Shown here piece after piece: positions 37,080 through 46,784 of a stretch of DNA of 64,000 nt. The stretch lies in NCBI RefSeq assembly GCF_000577895.1, contig NZ_HG917868.1, forward strand, positions 1,984,001 to 2,048,000, in the 5' to 3' direction. The notes beneath the pieces are model-generated. The model ran no database searches and was not told where the DNA came from. It was given only the letters and a program-made list of their open reading frames with translations. A program made the position numbers and the translations under genes. Origin of the DNA: Clostridium bornimense (GTDB taxonomy: Bacteria; Bacillota; Clostridia; Clostridiales; Clostridiaceae). How positions within the stretch are numbered: the first letter of the stretch is position 1; the number at the start of each line of letters is the position of its first letter.

Positions 37080-37195
37080 AACTATTTCAACAATATTATC
37101 TTTATTTTTTTGAAATAGTTTTCAAATTTCATGTATTCTATTGAAAATATATTTTATAAATTACATTTTATTCATGAATATAAATTTATTAACAA
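37080..37195 (-). promoter_or_regulatory. adhE upstream control region (inverted repeat and weak Rex-like site)
   Basis: A perfect 11-bp inverted repeat AACTATTTCAA/TTGAAATAGTT (37080-37090 and 37110-37120, 19-nt spacer) lies about 80-120 nt before adhE. On the minus strand TTGTTAATAAATTTATA (37179-37195) keeps the left half of the Rex consensus TTGTTAA-4N-TTAACAA but only part of the right half. Redox control by Rex is common for clostridial adhE. The assignment here is tentative. Confidence 0.3.
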
Positions 37196-37199
37196 ACAC

Positions 37200-37815
37200 T
37201 AACTTATAATCTCAATTTTCACCACTACTTAATTAGAACATATATCAATATGAACTTTTACTATATATAAATCTAACACTTATAATCTATTGGATGTCAT
37301 AATAGCAAATGAAAATTTCTGAGCGATAGTTCATTTTATTATGGCACAGGACACAAGTAAGGTAAAAATTCCTCTTTACGAGGAATTTTATTATAGTCCT
37401 GCGGACAGCAAAATGTTTTCATATTTACTATAGAATATAATTTGTAACCACAGCTTCATGAAAGTGCAACTTTCATGAGCCCTCTTTATTGACTTGTATA
37501 TCAACTATAATATAAATAAGAAACATATTCTAACTTATAACATTTAACTTAACACTTAAAATTTCATAAATTCAGTAGTAATTTCCTTTATCACCATACA
37601 CTTCCATATCCATGTGCCCTATCAAATTTATAAAAAAAACTGCCACACTCTTCATACACCAGATCTAACCATAAATGCGCTTTGTAAATTGCAAATTAAA
37701 AAAAGGATTCCGTCCTAAAACGAAATCCTCATAAATTATATAAATTTCACACCTGTGACTTGTGACCTGACACCTTAACCTGTGCCATGTGCCTTACCAC
37801 CTGTGACCTGACAGC
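37200..37815 (+). repeat. Dispersed hairpin repeat, copy D, with a long period-7 tract
   Basis: Module 1 has a perfect 10-bp stem (AAAATTCCTC-TTTAC-GAGGAATTTT, 37365-37389) and GTCCTGCGGAC (37396-37406). Module 2 has CATGAAAGT-GCA-ACTTTCATG (37457-37477), but its second hairpin (about 37567-37588) is decayed. At 37751-37815 the tract GTGACTT, GTGACCT, GACACCT, ..., GTGCCAT, GTGCCTT, ACCACCT, GTGACCT keeps a 7-bp period almost throughout, right up to the AbgT stop codon. Confidence 0.85.
37697..37733 (-). terminator. Terminator of the AbgT gene
   Basis: On the minus strand AGGATTTCGT pairs with ACGGAATCCT and is followed by seven T. The period-7 tract (37751-37815) lies between the stop codon and this terminator. 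Confidence 0.8.
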
Positions 37816-39366
37816 CTATCCTAAAAATATTGGTGCACCTGGTCCAAGTGGCAATCCAATTAAATACCACACTATTAGAAGGATTGTCCATCCAATAGTA
37901 AATACAATTGAATAAGGAACCATTGTTGATATTAGTGTACCCATACCTGCTTTTTTATCATATTTCTGAAGCGTTACTGCTATAAGTGCAAAGTACGTCA
38001 TAAGTGGAGTAATCAGATTTGTTACTGAGTCCCCGATTCTAAATGCAACTTGTGTTGCTTCTGGAGATAATCCGATTCCCATGAATATTGGTATAAATAT
38101 TGGTGCCATTATTGCCCACTTTGCTGATGCTGATCCCATAAATAAGTTTATGAATCCACACATTAATATAAAGCAAACTAATAAAGGTAACCCTTGGAAG
38201 TTTAATGATTGTAATAACTCTGCTCCCTTAACAGCAATAAGTGTTCCTACATTTGTATAGTTAAAATAGTTAACAAATTGTGCTGCAAAGAATACCATAA
38301 CAACATAGCTTGACATTGATTTTATTGACATTGATAATGCTTTTTCAACGTCTTTATCATTTCTAATAGTTTTCGCACCTATACCATAAGCTATACCTGG
38401 TACTATAAATGCTAAAAGTATTATTACTACAATAGAATCCATGAATGGAGAACCTGCTGCTATTAACTCACCAGCTTCACTTCTTAAAATTCCATTTGAA
38501 GGAATTGTCATAGCTAAAATTATAACAGTTAAAACTATAAATGAAATTAATGCAAATCTTAAACCTCTTTTTTCATCTTTAGTGATTGTCGTAACATTTT
38601 CATTTTCATCTATTTTACCTTCATATTTTCCAAGTCTAGGCTCAACAATTTTCTGTGTAACAATAGTACCTAAAATAACTATTAGTACTACTGAAACTGC
38701 CATAAAGAAATAGTTAGCCATTGGAGATACAAAATAATTTGGATCTGCTATCTTTGCTGCCTCTGTAGAAATACCTGAAAGTAATGGATCTATTGTTCCT
38801 AAAATTAAATTAGCACTGAATCCACCAGAAACCCCTGCAAAAGCTGCTGCAAGTCCTGCAATTGGATTTCTTCCAAAAGAACCAAAAATAATTGCTCCAA
38901 GTGGTACTAATACTATATAACCTGCATCTCCGGCTACATTAGACATAACCCCTGCAAAAACTACTACTGCCGTTATTAATCCCTTAGGTGTGCTAAGAAC
39001 TAATTTCTTAATCATTGCAGAAATAAGTCCTACTTGTTCAGCTAGTCCAACTCCTAACATTGGAACAAGTACTGAACCTAGTGGTGCAAATCCTGTAAAA
39101 TTAGTAACCATAGATGTTAACATATATCTTATACCATCTACTGATAATAAACTTTTAACTGAATCTGTAACTGTAACTATTTCATTAGTCTTTGTATCTA
39201 CTTTTGTATATGTTAATGATATATCAAAAGCTGCAAGTATTGCAGATACCCCAATTATTAAAAGACATAATAAAAAGAAAATAGTTACTGGATGTGGTAA
39301 TTTATTTCCTACTTTTTCAACTCCATCTAGAAACTTAGAAAAAAGTCCCTTTTTCTTCTTTTGCAT
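37816..39366 (-). CDS. AbgT-family transporter
   Basis: 516 residues with about 12 TM helices. The family motifs KLPHPVTIFF, GVMSNVAGDAGYIVLVPL and FAGVSGGFSANL are clear. AbgT proteins take up p-aminobenzoyl-glutamate or, in some species, export sulfonamides (family knowledge). GAGGTGAG lies 7 nt before the ATG. A short GTACATTTGTAC palindrome at 39419-39430 lies about 55 nt upstream and could be an operator. No aminobenzoyl-glutamate hydrolase gene is adjacent, so the substrate is only a family-based guess. Confidence 0.93.
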   Translation of the reverse strand: MQKKKKGLFSKFLDGVEKVGNKLPHPVTIFFLLCLLIIGVSAILAAFDISLTYTKVDTKTNEIVTVTDSVKSLLSVDGIRYMLTSMVTNFTGFAPLGSVLVPMLGVGLAEQVGLISAMIKKLVLSTPKGLITAVVVFAGVMSNVAGDAGYIVLVPLGAIIFGSFGRNPIAGLAAAFAGVSGGFSANLILGTIDPLLSGISTEAAKIADPNYFVSPMANYFFMAVSVVLIVILGTIVTQKIVEPRLGKYEGKIDENENVTTITKDEKRGLRFALISFIVLTVIILAMTIPSNGILRSEAGELIAAGSPFMDSIVVIILLAFIVPGIAYGIGAKTIRNDKDVEKALSMSIKSMSSYVVMVFFAAQFVNYFNYTNVGTLIAVKGAELLQSLNFQGLPLLVCFILMCGFINLFMGSASAKWAIMAPIFIPIFMGIGLSPEATQVAFRIGDSVTNLITPLMTYFALIAVTLQKYDKKAGMGTLISTMVPYSIVFTIGWTILLIVWYLIGLPLGPGAPIFLG

Positions 39367-39589
39367 ACTATTCTCACCTCATATATTTATTGAAAATAGC
39401 CCCCTGAACGTTTTATACGTACATTTGTACATAAATTCTGAAATTATGTTATCATAGTTTTATTATTTTGTAAATATTTTATCTAATTTAATAATAAAAA
39501 ATAAACTTTTTTATTAATTTAAATTTTATTAAAAAATCTATTCAGCATAACTTAATTTCTGAATAGATAATATATAATTTATAGTTTAT

Positions 39590-40537
39590 TTAATTTTCAA
39601 TCCAATTATAATTTCCAATAGAATTATGAACATATTCTAAGTTCATAAAAGGATGTATTGTATCTTCGTGTGAAATTGTAATAGATGACATAGTTATTGC
39701 TATCTTAACTATTTCTTTTAGCTTTAAATTATTAATATATCCATATCCTATACCGGCAACAAAAGCATCTCCAGCTCCTGTAACATTTTTAACTTCTACA
39801 TTTTCAGCCTTTATTCTACCGCTTTCATACTTGTTAACATAATATATTCCATCACAATCTAGAGATATAAATACATTAGTTATGCCTAATGATATGAAAT
39901 ATTCACCAGCTTTTTTTAAATCTTCATAATTATTTATACTAAACCCACAAAGCACTTCTGCTTCATGCCTATTTGGTTTAATAGTATGAAAATATTTTAT
40001 AAGATGTTTTACTTTTTCAGCTTTTGAAGCTGATATCGGATCTAATACAAACTTTGTATTTCCTTGATATTTCTTTAGTATATATTCTAAAATTTCAGGA
40101 TTATCTGAATCTAAGAATACATACTCAGCATTCTTTATAACGTCATCTTTGCTATCAATAAAATCAGTATCTAACTTATCAATTGATTTCATATCTGCGA
40201 TAGCTGAAACCATCTCACCTTCATGGTTTAAAATTGCTAAATATGTTGGAGTAGAACTATTTTCTACTATCAATGAATCACTCATATCATATCCTATTTT
40301 TTTTGAATGTTCTAAAATACTTTTTCCCATCTCATCATCCCCTAATATAGAGATGAATTTTGTATTTATTCCCATCCTAGCCATATTCTCAGCTATATTT
40401 CTACTTACTCCCCCAAAAGACATTTTTATGTTCCCTGGTGTAGAATTGTATTCCTTATATTCGCAAGAGCAAAATCCAAATATATCTACTACCGATGCCC
40501 CTAATACTACTACATATTTTTCTTCATACATATTCAT
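39590..40537 (-). CDS. PfkB-family carbohydrate kinase, pseudouridine-kinase-like
   Basis: 315 residues. The ribokinase fold shows MSFGGVSRNIAENMARMG (PfkB signature 1 region), DPISASKAEKV and the catalytic anion hole NVTGAGDAFVAG (signature 2 with the base Asp). The GASVVDIFG start and DPISASKAEK motif resemble pseudouridine kinases (PsuK), but no psuG glycosidase gene is adjacent. The start at 40535-40537 is 7 nt after GGAGGAG. It lies downstream of a glycosyltransferase pair but is separated by 85 nt. Substrate uncertain. Confidence 0.87.
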   Translation of the reverse strand: MNMYEEKYVVVLGASVVDIFGFCSCEYKEYNSTPGNIKMSFGGVSRNIAENMARMGINTKFISILGDDEMGKSILEHSKKIGYDMSDSLIVENSSTPTYLAILNHEGEMVSAIADMKSIDKLDTDFIDSKDDVIKNAEYVFLDSDNPEILEYILKKYQGNTKFVLDPISASKAEKVKHLIKYFHTIKPNRHEAEVLCGFSINNYEDLKKAGEYFISLGITNVFISLDCDGIYYVNKYESGRIKAENVEVKNVTGAGDAFVAGIGYGYINNLKLKEIVKIAITMSSITISHEDTIHPFMNLEYVHNSIGNYNWIEN

Positions 40538-40636
40538 ATTAAACTCCTCCAAACTTCAACGATATTTTATCATAATTATCTTGGAAAAGTAACATAATAT
40601 TAAAAGTTATTTTAACCCATTATTAACATTAACTTT

Positions 40637-41671
40637 TTATAACATAGATTCTAGATTTTCCATGGCTCTTTTTATATAAAATCCTCTTGAATACTTATCC
40701 CTTATTCTTATAACCTTTCTTTTCATTTCGTTATACCTTCTGTTAGACAAATGACCTAGTGCTTCATCGATATCATCTAAAGAGTTAACAACTATACCAA
40801 TGCCCTCTTTCTTTATAAATGATGCATTAGGACTATCACTAAATACAATTACAGGCATACCATTAAGTATATAAATAGTCTCCTCTACTGAAGTAAATAA
40901 TTTTAATGACTTTTCATCTGATAATCTCATATTACACATTGGATATATTATTCCAAAATCACCGCACATCTCTTTATATATTTTTCTATAATCTATTTTA
41001 CCTAAATATCTTATATCTGTTATTGGTGCTAATTCTCCTCCTACTCCTCTTTCTGCAGAATAATAATTAACATAATAATTTTTCATTCTCATTCTATTAA
41101 AGCCATTTAGAAGGTAATCTTCATCACTTCTGTTATCACATATATAATCTATAGAATATTTATCATTTTCTTCTCTCTCTTTTTCTTCTTTAAGATCTCC
41201 ATCTACATAATAATCAAAACCATTTATAGATATTGTTTCTGCTGTCAATCCATTCTTCTTTAAAAATCTTCCCATATCATTAGTATGCACTAATACATAA
41301 TCACTACCATTCAAGAACTCTATATCATTATATAAGTTAAAATCATAACTAAAAATATTTAATTGATGTACTAAAGTAACTATTTTGTTTTGTCTATTTA
41401 TTTTTGTACTTTTTAAAAGCTCAATTATTATAGAGTCAAGGTAATTGCACGGATAGTGTAAAAATACAATTGAATCCTTTGGTATATCTATTCCATTAGG
41501 TATAAACATATTTATATCTTCATTATAATATGATATGTTACCACAAACTCCTTTTAATATTTTCTTTTCTTCAAATCCTATCTCTTTTAAAAATTTATTT
41601 ATGTTCTTTATTTTTTCACTATGCCATGAGTCATCTAAAATATCATTTTGATTGGCTATTAATTTCTTCAT
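40637..41671 (-). CDS. Gtf3-like glycosyltransferase
   Basis: 344 residues. The pattern resembles the Gtf3/beta-1,6-galactofuranosyltransferase-like GT-B family used in surface-protein glycosylation. Examples are LVHQLNIFSYDFNLYND, LNGSDYVLVHTNDMGRFLKKNGL, a C-terminal donor-site region with YPMCNMRLSDEKS, and IYILNGMPVIV with EGIGIVVNSLDDI. The start at 41669-41671 has GGGGG 7 nt upstream, inside the previous gene, giving a 29-nt overlap and tight coupling. Acceptor and sugar are unknown. Confidence 0.7.
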   Translation of the reverse strand: MKKLIANQNDILDDSWHSEKIKNINKFLKEIGFEEKKILKGVCGNISYYNEDINMFIPNGIDIPKDSIVFLHYPCNYLDSIIIELLKSTKINRQNKIVTLVHQLNIFSYDFNLYNDIEFLNGSDYVLVHTNDMGRFLKKNGLTAETISINGFDYYVDGDLKEEKEREENDKYSIDYICDNRSDEDYLLNGFNRMRMKNYYVNYYSAERGVGGELAPITDIRYLGKIDYRKIYKEMCGDFGIIYPMCNMRLSDEKSLKLFTSVEETIYILNGMPVIVFSDSPNASFIKKEGIGIVVNSLDDIDEALGHLSNRRYNEMKRKVIRIRDKYSRGFYIKRAMENLESML

Positions 41672-42479
41672 CAATAATCCCCCTTGAATATCCATTTGTG
41701 ATTATTACTAATGCTCCCTCTAAATTAAATAAATTATCTATAACATGAGTCATACTTAACAAATTAAAATTTATTTTTAAAGATTTTTCATCTGCCTTAA
41801 AGTCACTAGGAGCAAATATATTTTTCTTAAAATTTATATTATTAATGACCCGTTTTAATTTTTCTTGATCAACAACTTTATAATCTATGGTTATTTTTAA
41901 ATTTCCTTCTATCTCTACTTTTACTTTACCTTTTATTTCTTTCTTTTTATCTATATTCTTTATCTCTTCTTCTACTGATACATTTTTCACATATTCTATA
42001 GTTTTTTCATCACAAGATAATTCTATAATTTGTGAAAAATACCCTCTCGTAGTTGCCACACTTACATTTCCTAATAAGACACTATTACTATATGCAAAAT
42101 CCATGGTCATTTCATTATTTTTCAAATAGCTATATTCTCCTCTTATATTAAACATTATTGGAGGATATACATTTTGATATTCTACTAAATATCCATCATC
42201 TGTTTTAATATTAAAAGGATTATTTATAACTTCAGGTAAACTCACTATTGATACTGGTAATAATACAGTGGTACTTTCACCCTTGTCCAATTTTCCCAGA
42301 ACCATCTCTTTACTTTCACTAATCCATGATATATAAGGATTTCTTTCTTCTTTTATTAGCAAAGTTTCTAAATTTATATCCATGTTATTTTTTATTTTTA
42401 CAACTAAATCTATATTCATTGTACCTGTAATATTTATCATCGGATTTTCTATAGTTATTGAAACTTTTTCTTTACCCAT
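41643..42479 (-). CDS. Uncharacterised protein coupled to the Gtf3-like transferase
   Basis: 278 residues; no family recognised. There is no signal peptide and no TM helix. The sequence alternates short beta-prone stretches (ITIENPMINITGTMNIDLVVKI, LGKLDKGESTTVLLPVSI, KVKVEIEGNLKITIDYKV), which suggests a beta-sandwich or repeated beta domains, with a charged region near 165-195. The last 9 codons overlap the glycosyltransferase gene. ATG at 42477-42479 is preferred over the GTG two codons upstream. A role as partner or substrate-binding subunit of the transferase is a guess from the overlap. Confidence 0.55.
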   Translation of the reverse strand: MGKEKVSITIENPMINITGTMNIDLVVKIKNNMDINLETLLIKEERNPYISWISESKEMVLGKLDKGESTTVLLPVSIVSLPEVINNPFNIKTDDGYLVEYQNVYPPIMFNIRGEYSYLKNNEMTMDFAYSNSVLLGNVSVATTRGYFSQIIELSCDEKTIEYVKNVSVEEEIKNIDKKKEIKGKVKVEIEGNLKITIDYKVVDQEKLKRVINNINFKKNIFAPSDFKADEKSLKINFNLLSMTHVIDNLFNLEGALVIITNGYSRGIIDEEINSQSK

Positions 42480-42585
42480 AAACACCTAACCTTAAAATAG
42501 TGATTAATAATTTATATTCACTAACTTCTTTTTCTATCCTTAATTTTTAAATTAACAATTCATAACCATCACTGTGCACTGAAAA

Positions 42586-42627
42586 AGGCTATTGCTCACA
42601 AATTATTATTTGTTATTGCAATAGCCT
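42586..42627 (-). terminator. Terminator of the small spore protein gene
   Basis: AGGCTATTGC pairs perfectly with GCAATAGCCT around an inner ACAAAT/ATTTGT dyad; on the minus strand it is followed by five T. Confidence 0.85.
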
Positions 42628-42656
42628 CATAATTACTATGTAATTTCATATCTCTT

Positions 42657-42714
42657 TAATTCACAAAGCGCAATTCACAATTATGAATTGTGAATCGCGA
42701 ATTGTGAATTATAC
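42657..42714. repeat. Palindromic AATTCACAATT repeat, copy 2
   Basis: AATTCACAATT-ATG-AATTGTGAAT forms a 10-bp stem flanked by AAAGCGC and GCGAATTGTGAATT. It shares the blocks AATTCACAA, AAGCGCAATTCACAATT and TTGTGAATCG with the palindrome at 9916-9982. It lies between the spore protein stop and its terminator. Confidence 0.75.
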
Positions 42715-42718
42715 ATAA

Positions 42719-42910
42719 TTATTTTATTTTGTTTTCATATTCAGAAACCATTCTCTTAACCATTTCTCCACCTACAGATCCACATTGTTTAGAGCTTAAG
42801 TCTCCATTGTAGTCAGTGAATTGAACTCCTAATTCACTTGCAACTTCTTGTTTAAATTTTGCTAATCCATTCTTTGCTTCTGGAACTAATTTTTGTGATG
42901 AATTTGACAT
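42719..42910 (-). CDS. Small acid-soluble spore protein, alpha/beta type
   Basis: 63 residues. Alpha/beta SASPs coat and protect DNA in spores and are later degraded by the GPR protease. The signature stretch EVASELGV (GPR cleavage region, about 22-29) and the C-terminal GSVGGEMVKRMV DNA-binding motif are present. AGGAGG lies upstream of the ATG. A forespore (sigma-G) promoter would be expected, but I could not identify a convincing one. This gene is direct evidence that the organism forms endospores. Confidence 0.96.
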   Translation of the reverse strand: MSNSSQKLVPEAKNGLAKFKQEVASELGVQFTDYNGDLSSKQCGSVGGEMVKRMVSEYENKIK

Positions 42911-43057
42911 AACTCTCGTCCTCCTCTAATTATAAAAACTTTTTACAAGACATTTTCTTTATCGCCTTGTAATATTAATTTACCCTGAGGAGATTTTTAT
43001 ACACTAGTGTACTACTGGAAACATATCATAGTTTATCCTAGATTATTTTTATATAGA

Positions 43058-44113
43058 CTATCTTGATTTTATTTCCAACCACAAATCATCATAAACCTTT
43101 ATATAATCACCTAAATCTTTAAATACTTCTGTTTTATCTAAAACTTTATCTTTAGGATAAGCAACTTCATTATTCTTAGTTTCATCATCTAAAATTTCAT
43201 AAGCTGCTTTATTAGGCGTTGAATATCCTACGTAATCAATATTTTGTTTTGCATTTTCTGGATCTAACATAAAATTAATAAACATTTCTGCTTCTTTTTT
43301 ATTTTCTGCATCTTTTGGTATACACATAGCATCAATCCACTTATTAGTTCCTTCTTTTGGAATAGCATATCTTAAGTTTTTATTTTCACTCATCATTGTA
43401 ACAGCATCTCCAGAATACACTATTCCAAGAGCTACCTCATCATTAATAAGTCTATCTTTTCCTTCATCATTAACATAAGCATAAACTAAAGGTTTTTGTT
43501 TCAATAATTGTTCCTTAGCTTCTTCTAACTCTTCATAATTAGTAGTATTAAGTGAGTAACCTAATCTCATAAGTGAAATTCCCATAGTATCTCTTACCGA
43601 ATCAAACATAAGTATATTTTTTTTATACTTTTTATCCCAAAGTATATCCCAACTATCAACTTTTTCTTTTACCATAGTAGTATTATAAAGTATACCAAAA
43701 GTTCCCCAGAAATAAGGAACACTATATTCATTATTAGCATCATAAGATTGATTTAAAAATTCCTCATCTATATTTTTAAAATTAGGAATATTACTAAAAT
43801 CTATAGGAGACAACATATCTTCATTCTTCATTTTCTCTATCATGTAATCTGACGGAAATACTAAATCATATTTATTACCACCATTTTTTAACTTTTGATA
43901 CATTATTTCATTAGTATCATAAGTTTCATAAATAATTTTAATTCCTGTTTCTTCAGTAAATTTATCTAACAATTCTTCATCTATGTAATCTCCAACATTA
44001 TATATATTAAGTACATCTGCTGAAGATTTTCCACCACATCCTGAAAGTAACATTGATGATAGTACTAAAGTAATTATTAAAAAGATATTTATACTTCTAG
44101 CATACTTCCTCAT
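43058..44113 (-). CDS. potD: Spermidine/putrescine ABC transporter substrate-binding protein
   Basis: 351 residues. A lipoprotein signal ends at LLSGCGG (Cys about 26). The polyamine-binding fold follows, with VLNIYNVGDYIDEELLDKF, DLVFPSDYMIEKM and SVPYFWGTFGILYN, the last with aromatic residues that line polyamine pockets. The start overlaps the end of potC by 17 nt and has GAGGTGAT at proper spacing. It is the last gene of the regulator-potABCD operon. Confidence 0.95.
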   Translation of the reverse strand: MRKYARSINIFLIITLVLSSMLLSGCGGKSSADVLNIYNVGDYIDEELLDKFTEETGIKIIYETYDTNEIMYQKLKNGGNKYDLVFPSDYMIEKMKNEDMLSPIDFSNIPNFKNIDEEFLNQSYDANNEYSVPYFWGTFGILYNTTMVKEKVDSWDILWDKKYKKNILMFDSVRDTMGISLMRLGYSLNTTNYEELEEAKEQLLKQKPLVYAYVNDEGKDRLINDEVALGIVYSGDAVTMMSENKNLRYAIPKEGTNKWIDAMCIPKDAENKKEAEMFINFMLDPENAKQNIDYVGYSTPNKAAYEILDDETKNNEVAYPKDKVLDKTEVFKDLGDYIKVYDDLWLEIKSR

Positions 44114-44888
44114 TTATATCACCTCTTTTATTTGGCTTCTTTCTATTAGCTACAACCAACAATACAAATACACAAATAAACATTATAGTTGATAATGCAT
44201 TTATAGCAGGATTTATACCTATTCTAGCCATAGAATATACCTCAATTGATAAATTTGTAACACCATTTCCTGTATTAAAGAAACTTATTACAAAATCATC
44301 TATAGACATTGTAAATGCAATTAAAAATCCAGACATAATACCTGGCTTTATTTGAGGTATTATTACTTTTCTTATTGCATACATAGGTTTTGCTCCTAAG
44401 TCCATAGCCGCTTCTTGAATATTATCAGGTAATTGCTTTATCTTTGGAAGCACAGCTAAAACTACATAAGGTATATCAAAAGTTATATGTGCTAAAAGCA
44501 TACTTATAAATCCTAAATCTAGTTTTACAAATACAAATAAAGACATAAGTGCTACAGCTGTAACTATATCTGGATTTAATACTGGTAAATAATTTATATT
44601 AGTTATAATCTTTCTCTTAGCACCTGTCATTCTATCTATTCCAATTGCACCTAATGTTCCTATAATTGTTGCTATAGCTGATGCTATTATTGCCACTACA
44701 ATAGTATAAAATAACGCTGTCATTATCCTCTCATCATGAAAAAGCTCTCTGTACCACTTTAAAGTAAATCCATTCCATCTTGACATAGATTTAGAATTAT
44801 TAAAGGAAAATAAAGTCATAGTAAATATCGGCGCATATAAAAATATAAATACTAAAAACAAATATATATTTGATGTTATTTTTTTCAT
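44097..44888 (-). CDS. potC: Spermidine/putrescine ABC transporter permease PotC
   Basis: 263 residues with six predicted TM helices. The EAA loop EAAMDLGAKPMYAIRKVIIPQ (about 157-177) that contacts the ATPase is well kept. Its start codon shares one A with the stop of potB (TAATG), so the two permeases are translated together. Together with PotB it forms the membrane channel for polyamine import. Confidence 0.95.
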   Translation of the reverse strand: MKKITSNIYLFLVFIFLYAPIFTMTLFSFNNSKSMSRWNGFTLKWYRELFHDERIMTALFYTIVVAIIASAIATIIGTLGAIGIDRMTGAKRKIITNINYLPVLNPDIVTAVALMSLFVFVKLDLGFISMLLAHITFDIPYVVLAVLPKIKQLPDNIQEAAMDLGAKPMYAIRKVIIPQIKPGIMSGFLIAFTMSIDDFVISFFNTGNGVTNLSIEVYSMARIGINPAINALSTIMFICVFVLLVVANRKKPNKRGDINEEVC

Positions 44889-45721
44889 TAAAATAATCCG
44901 CCTCCTTCTCTATCTCCTTCATCAGTAAACTTATTCATAATAGCCATAGAGATTAAAATTAATATCATCATAAAAATGGATATTGCTGAACCAAAATTCC
45001 AATCCCCTACTGTTGTAAATTGTTGCTCTATTAGATTTCCTACTAACATATATTGTCCGCCACCTAACAATCTAGATATTACAAAAGTAGATACTGCTGG
45101 CATAAATACCATTGTTATTCCTGAAACAACCCCTGGTACACTAAGTGGAAAAATAACTCTTCTAAATACCTGAGATGTTCTTGCTCCTAAATCGTAAGCA
45201 GCATTAATAACATCCTTATCCATCTTAGTTAATGATGTGTATATAGGCAGAACCATAAATGGCAAAAAATTATATACCATTACAAGTAACACTGCTCCAT
45301 TACTATATAATAAGTCCATAGGTTTTAGTCCTATAGTAGTTAAAATATTGTTTAAGATACCATTTCTACCCAATATAGACATCCATGCATAAGTTCTAAG
45401 TAAAAAGTTCATCCACATAGGCAAAATAAATATTAAAATCAAAAAATTTCTCTTATTCTCTGGCTTCTTCGCTAAAATATAAGCAATTGGATAACCAACC
45501 AATAAACAAATTACTGTAGATATCAACGCTAGCCATATAGACCTAAAAAACACACTAAAATATACAGGGTTCATTAACCTTTTATAGTGAGTTAAAGAAA
45601 ACACATATCCACCATCTACTTTTTCAGTAAAACTAAAAAATATTACCAAAAATACAGGAACTACTATAAATAGAGCACTCCATACTACTAAAGGATAAGT
45701 TATCCAAGATTTTTTTTTCAT
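44888..45721 (-). CDS. potB: Spermidine/putrescine ABC transporter permease PotB
   Basis: 277 residues, six TM helices and an EAA-type loop (NAAYDLGARTSQVFRRVIFPL, about 185-205). It starts 2 nt after the potA stop. It has the usual N-terminal extension with ITYPLVVWSALFIVVPVFL as the first helix. PotB and PotC are the two different transmembrane subunits of the ABC importer. Confidence 0.95.
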   Translation of the reverse strand: MKKKSWITYPLVVWSALFIVVPVFLVIFFSFTEKVDGGYVFSLTHYKRLMNPVYFSVFFRSIWLALISTVICLLVGYPIAYILAKKPENKRNFLILIFILPMWMNFLLRTYAWMSILGRNGILNNILTTIGLKPMDLLYSNGAVLLVMVYNFLPFMVLPIYTSLTKMDKDVINAAYDLGARTSQVFRRVIFPLSVPGVVSGITMVFMPAVSTFVISRLLGGGQYMLVGNLIEQQFTTVGDWNFGSAISIFMMILILISMAIMNKFTDEGDREGGGLF

Positions 45722-45723
45722 AT

Positions 45724-46767
45724 TTAACCTACCTCTTTTCTCATAATATGAATATCTTCAGGATATATATCTAATCCAATCATTGATCCAACAGGATATG
45801 TTTTTGTACTATGTATTATCCATGTAGTCTCATTTTCTTTAACTTCTAATTCATAATGAACACCCTTGAAAATAGATGATAATACTTTTCCTTTAAGCAT
45901 TCCTTCCTCTTCTTTTACCATTTTTATATCTTCTGGTCTTATAACAACTTCTACATCTTCATTTTCTTTAAATCCCTTATCAACACATGAAAATGTATGA
46001 GATTGAAATTTAACACTATAATCTTCCAGCATAACTCCCGGTACAATATTACTTTCACCAATAAAATCTGCTACAAATGAGTTTATTGGCTCATTATATA
46101 TATCTTGTGGAGTTCCCATTTGTTGAATAACGCCTTTATTCATAACTACTATTTTATCTGACATAGTAAGTGCCTCTTCTTGATCGTGAGTTACAAATAT
46201 AAATGTAATACCAACCTTCTTTTGTATTTTCTTAAGCTCTATTTGCATCTCTTTTCTAAGTTTAAGATCTAATGCACTTAATGGTTCATCTAAAAGCAAT
46301 ACTTTAGGTTCATTAACTAAAGCTCTAGCAATCGCTACCCTTTGTTGTTGCCCACCACTCAAAGAATCTATTTTTCTTTTTTCAAATCCTTCTAGAGCTA
46401 CAAGTTTTAGCATTTCTTTAACCTTTATATCTATCTCATTTTTAGGTAATTTCTTTATTCTAAGGCCGAAAGCCACATTTTCATATACATTCATATGTGA
46501 AAATAATGCATATTTTTGAAATACAGTATTAATAGTTCTATCATAAGAAGGTATATCATTTATTTTTTTACCATTAAATAAAATTTCACCTTTGTCAGCA
46601 GATTCAAACCCTGCTAATATCTTTAATAAAGTAGTCTTTCCGCATCCACTAGGTCCTAGCAAAGTAAGAAATTCATCTTTTTCAATATCTAATGTTAAAT
46701 TATTTAACACTACATTATCTGCAAACGTCTTTGACAAATTTTTAATTTCTATAATTTTCTCACTCAT
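45724..46767 (-). CDS. potA: Spermidine/putrescine ABC transporter ATPase PotA
   Basis: 347 residues. The N-terminal ABC domain (1-240) has Walker [10 protein letters not shown], signature LSGGQQQR, Walker [13 protein letters not shown] and [10 protein letters not shown]-terminal TOBE-like regulatory domain spans about 270-345. It is encoded 17 nt after the regulator gene and 2 nt before potB. PotA energises polyamine import; its TOBE domain is the site of feedback by polyamines in studied homologues. Confidence 0.96.
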   Translation of the reverse strand: MSEKIIEIKNLSKTFADNVVLNNLTLDIEKDEFLTLLGPSGCGKTTLLKILAGFESADKGEILFNGKKINDIPSYDRTINTVFQKYALFSHMNVYENVAFGLRIKKLPKNEIDIKVKEMLKLVALEGFEKRKIDSLSGGQQQRVAIARALVNEPKVLLLDEPLSALDLKLRKEMQIELKKIQKKVGITFIFVTHDQEEALTMSDKIVVMNKGVIQQMGTPQDIYNEPINSFVADFIGESNIVPGVMLEDYSVKFQSHTFSCVDKGFKENEDVEVVIRPEDIKMVKEEEGMLKGKVLSSIFKGVHYELEVKENETTWIIHSTKTYPVGSMIGLDIYPEDIHIMRKEVG

Positions 46768-46784
46768 AAAAAAACACCTCTATT

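Noticed and set aside
37751-37815. Period-7 tract considered as a CRISPR-like or coding repeat
   Set aside because: No spacers, units far too short, and 7 bp is out of frame with codons.
42810-43057. Search for a sigma-G promoter before the small spore protein gene
   Set aside because: No -35/-10 pair with suitable sequence and spacing could be defended.
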